Positions 62,656 to 64,000 of a stretch of 64,000 nt of DNA are shown one piece after another. The notes below the pieces were generated by a model, which had not been told where the DNA came from, ran no database searches, and saw nothing but the letters and a program-made list of their open reading frames with translations. Location: contig NZ_CP114786.1 of assembly GCF_027359675.1 (NCBI RefSeq), positions 496,001 through 560,000 of the forward strand, written 5' to 3'. Position 1 is the first letter of the stretch. Each line of letters begins with the position of its first letter. The DNA comes from Roseibium sp. Sym1 (GTDB taxonomy: Bacteria; Pseudomonadota; Alphaproteobacteria; Rhizobiales; Stappiaceae). A program made the position numbers and the translations under genes.

Positions 62656-62954
62656 TGGCTCGACTGGACGTTCGGCGCCTGGAAGATTCAACCTACCTGG
62701 CGCTGGAGTTGCAGGCCAATCTGCTCGACGGCTTCAATACGCGGATCGTGGCGCCGCTGGTTCCAAAAGACGAGATCGGCAGCCATGTCTCTCGGTTGAA
62801 TCCTTTGTTCAAGATCGACGGCGAGACGTATGTGATGCTAACCCAGCACATGGCTGCAATTCCGGTTGCCGAACTCGGAGATGTCGTCTGTAACCTCGGG
62901 AAATACCGGGACGACATTACCGCCGCGACCGATTTCCTGTTCCAGGGCTTTTGA
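62655..62954 (+). CDS. ccdB: CcdB-family gyrase toxin
   Basis: A 99-aa toxin of the CcdB/MazF-fold family. It has TRIVAPLVPKDEI near 29-41, HVSRLNPLFKIDGETYVMLTQ in the middle and AAIPVAELGDVVCNLGKYRDDI near the end. F-plasmid CcdB poisons DNA gyrase through a C-terminal Trp-Gly-Ile. Here the C-terminus is FLFQGF, so the Trp is not obvious. The toxin may be attenuated or use a different contact. Translation is coupled to ccdA, and a strong terminator follows at 62975. Confidence 0.9.
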   Translation: MARLDVRRLEDSTYLALELQANLLDGFNTRIVAPLVPKDEIGSHVSRLNPLFKIDGETYVMLTQHMAAIPVAELGDVVCNLGKYRDDITAATDFLFQGF

Positions 62955-62974
62955 ACACCGGTTCGGACAAACAG

Positions 62975-63008
62975 AAACGGCGCCGGGCCGAAGCCCAGGC
63001 GCCGTTTT
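62975..63008. terminator. Bidirectional-looking terminator after ccdB
   Basis: AAACGGCGCC (62975-62984) pairs with GGCGCCGTTT (62998-63007), followed by T on the plus strand. The stem is 10 bp and begins 20 bp after the ccdB stop. A second stem AACCGGC/GCCGGTT at about 63065-63084 lies just beyond the stop of the minus-strand microprotein. Confidence 0.88.
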
Positions 63009-63088
63009 CTGGTCCTGGTCTGTCCAACCGGCCAGCCTGTTTGAGGCCGATCAGAAATGTCGGGAACCGGCCTCACAGCCGGTTGGTA

Positions 63089-63226
63089 TCAACGCCGGTT
63101 GAGCGGCAGGTCGGCCAGTTCGCGCTGGCTCATGCGGACAACAGCCGGATGGGACAGCGGATCGGCGCGGTCGTAGGACGTTGCCGGGGTTGCACGGAAC
63201 TGACGGCGCATAAACAGTTTCATCAT
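63089..63226 (-). CDS. 45-aa DUF1127-like microprotein
   Basis: A 45-aa frame starting at the ATG at 63226 (MMKLFMRRQFRATPATSYD ... SQRELADLPLNRR), with GGAGA about 9 bp upstream. The Arg-rich character and the C-terminal RELADLPL block resemble DUF1127 proteins, small basic proteins found in alphaproteobacteria. It is divergent from the LysR gene at 63361 across 134 bp. In Brucella and Agrobacterium the LysR regulator VtlR controls such small proteins, so a similar pairing is inferred. Family assignment is from a short motif only. Confidence 0.6.
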   Translation of the reverse strand: MMKLFMRRQFRATPATSYDRADPLSHPAVVRMSQRELADLPLNRR

Positions 63227-63263
63227 GAGGTTCAATCTCCTTATTGTTGTTTTTCTCATGGCC

Positions 63264-63304
63264 AAATTCCTTTTTCTGAATTTAGCTATGCTGCGTATAT
63301 ACGC
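63264..63304. promoter_or_regulatory. Dyads between the microprotein and LysR genes
   Basis: AAATTC-N8-GAATTT (63264-63283), containing an ATTC-N8-GAAT arrangement, lies 38 bp upstream of the microprotein start. A perfect palindrome GCGTATATACGC is at 63293-63304. The first is compatible with a LysR-type site controlling the divergent genes. Confidence 0.5.
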
Positions 63305-63360
63305 CCCGCCTCTTCCGAAAAAAATCGACTTCTCTTGGATTTCGCTTTAGAAAATCTAAA

Positions 63361-64000
63361 ATGAAAAACCTTAACCGCATCCATCTGTCCGGCCTGCGCG
63401 CGGTGGAAGCCGTCGGCCGGCTCGGCTCCATCAAGGCGGCCGCCGACGAACTGGGCGTGACGGTGGGCGCCGTCAGCCAGCAGGTCCAGAAGACCGAGGC
63501 CCAGCTTGGCGTGCAGTTGTTCGAGCGCCGGAACCGGGCGTTGCTGCCGACGGCTCACGTGCTGGCGATGCAGCCGCACCTGACCAGCGCCATGTCATCG
63601 CTGTCGACGGCCATCGCCACGACCGAACGCGGCCGAGAGGACGCGCTGACCATTTCGGTTGCCCCTGTCTTTGCCGGCAAGTGGCTGGTCTGGCACCTGA
63701 AGAATTTCAGCAAGGCCCATCCGGGCATCCGGGTGCGCGTCGAAGCCACCGTAGATCTGGTCGATCCGGACACCAGCGATGTCGACCTGTGCATCCGGGT
63801 CGGCAACGGCCCCTACCCCGGCCTCAACGCGGAAAAGCTGCTCAACCAGCGGATTTTCCCGGTCTGCAGCCCGGCGCTCGCCAGGGAGATCAGGGAACCG
63901 AGGGACATCGGCAAGCTGCCGATCATCCGCGATCCGGGCCAGATGTTCACCTGGAAGACCTGGCTCGATCTCTTCGGCCTCGATGAGAGCATTCTGCAGG
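63361..64000 (+). CDS. LysR-family regulator (GcvA/VtlR-like), cut by right edge
   Basis: The ATG at 63361 opens MKNLNRIHLSGLRAVEAVGRL, a LysR winged helix-turn-helix with IKAAADELGVTVGAVSQQVQ at about 22-41. The effector domain starts about residue 95 (LTISVAPVFAGKWLVWHLKNF). The frame is open to the window end, giving 213 residues of an expected ~300. It belongs to the GcvA-like LysR branch. The divergent DUF1127-like gene suggests a VtlR-type regulator; this is inference. Confidence 0.85.
   Translation, partial: MKNLNRIHLSGLRAVEAVGRLGSIKAAADELGVTVGAVSQQVQKTEAQLGVQLFERRNRALLPTAHVLAMQPHLTSAMSSLSTAIATTERGREDALTISVAPVFAGKWLVWHLKNFSKAHPGIRVRVEATVDLVDPDTSDVDLCIRVGNGPYPGLNAEKLLNQRIFPVCSPALAREIREPRDIGKLPIIRDPGQMFTWKTWLDLFGLDESILQ

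Overview
The window is 64 kb of dense, GC-rich chromosome with no rRNA, tRNA, CRISPR, prophage or intact insertion sequence that I could recognise. Gene content suggests a (probably marine) alphaproteobacterium of the Hyphomicrobiales, perhaps the Stappiaceae (Roseibium/Labrenzia/Stappia). The clues are a BMP-type nucleoside ABC locus fused to deo genes, a short PutA without an N-terminal DNA-binding domain and with a divergent Lrp-type regulator, an mgsA-glk pair, DUF1194 and DUF1688 proteins, and a LysR regulator beside a DUF1127-like microprotein. This placement is inference; no marker gene is present.

Layout. 1-2.6 kb: a DUF1688 (URC4/Urg3-like) gene cut by the left edge, and an MFS transporter. 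2.8-15.3 kb: a minus-strand nucleoside uptake and salvage locus, read from a SorC/DeoR-type regulator through two tandem BMP binding proteins, an ABC ATPase and two permeases, then cdd, purine nucleoside phosphorylase, deoC, deoA, deoB and add. Nucleosides imported by the ABC system would be deaminated or phosphorolysed to bases and (deoxy)ribose-1-phosphate, then isomerised and cleaved to acetaldehyde and glyceraldehyde-3-phosphate. 15.3-16.1 kb: a palindrome-rich 800-bp non-coding region. 16.1-21.4 kb: DUF1194, mgsA, glk, hrpB. 21.7-25.8 kb: putA/putR and a DUF1232 protein. 25.9-29.6 kb: a YnjBCD-type ABC system. 29.6-31.2 kb: bfr/bfd and an SDR, followed by a MITE. 31.7-35.2 kb: a chemotaxis receptor and a methyltransferase. 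35.8-40.9 kb: an RND pump, its adaptor and a divergent TetR. 41-44.5 kb: TrmH-type methylase, epimerase, 1-Cys peroxiredoxin, YtoQ, cold-shock-like protein. 44.6-50.4 kb: a same-strand run of TPR-methyltransferase, B12 radical SAM, MFS exporter, esterase and an unknown protein. 50.8-64 kb: M42 peptidase, patatin, MepA, TetR, homocysteine methyltransferase, GNAT, LepA, PhnA-like protein, a MerR/SDR operon, LysR/tautomerase, CcdAB and a second LysR with a divergent microprotein, cut by the right edge.

Non-coding structure is rich. Two inverted copies of a ~315-bp MITE-like element bracket 35.3-50.7 kb. A separate 270-bp element with perfect 25-bp ends sits on the stop codon of an SDR gene. Several dispersed hairpin repeats lie at gene ends, and clear dyad operators lie before three regulator genes. 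I see no unmistakable new multi-gene system. The best leads are the B12 radical SAM/TPR-methyltransferase/exporter run, the hairpin-overlapped minicistron between the two BMP genes, the heme-ligand-less bacterioferritin, the RND pump lacking canonical proton-relay residues, and the LysR/DUF1127-like pair.
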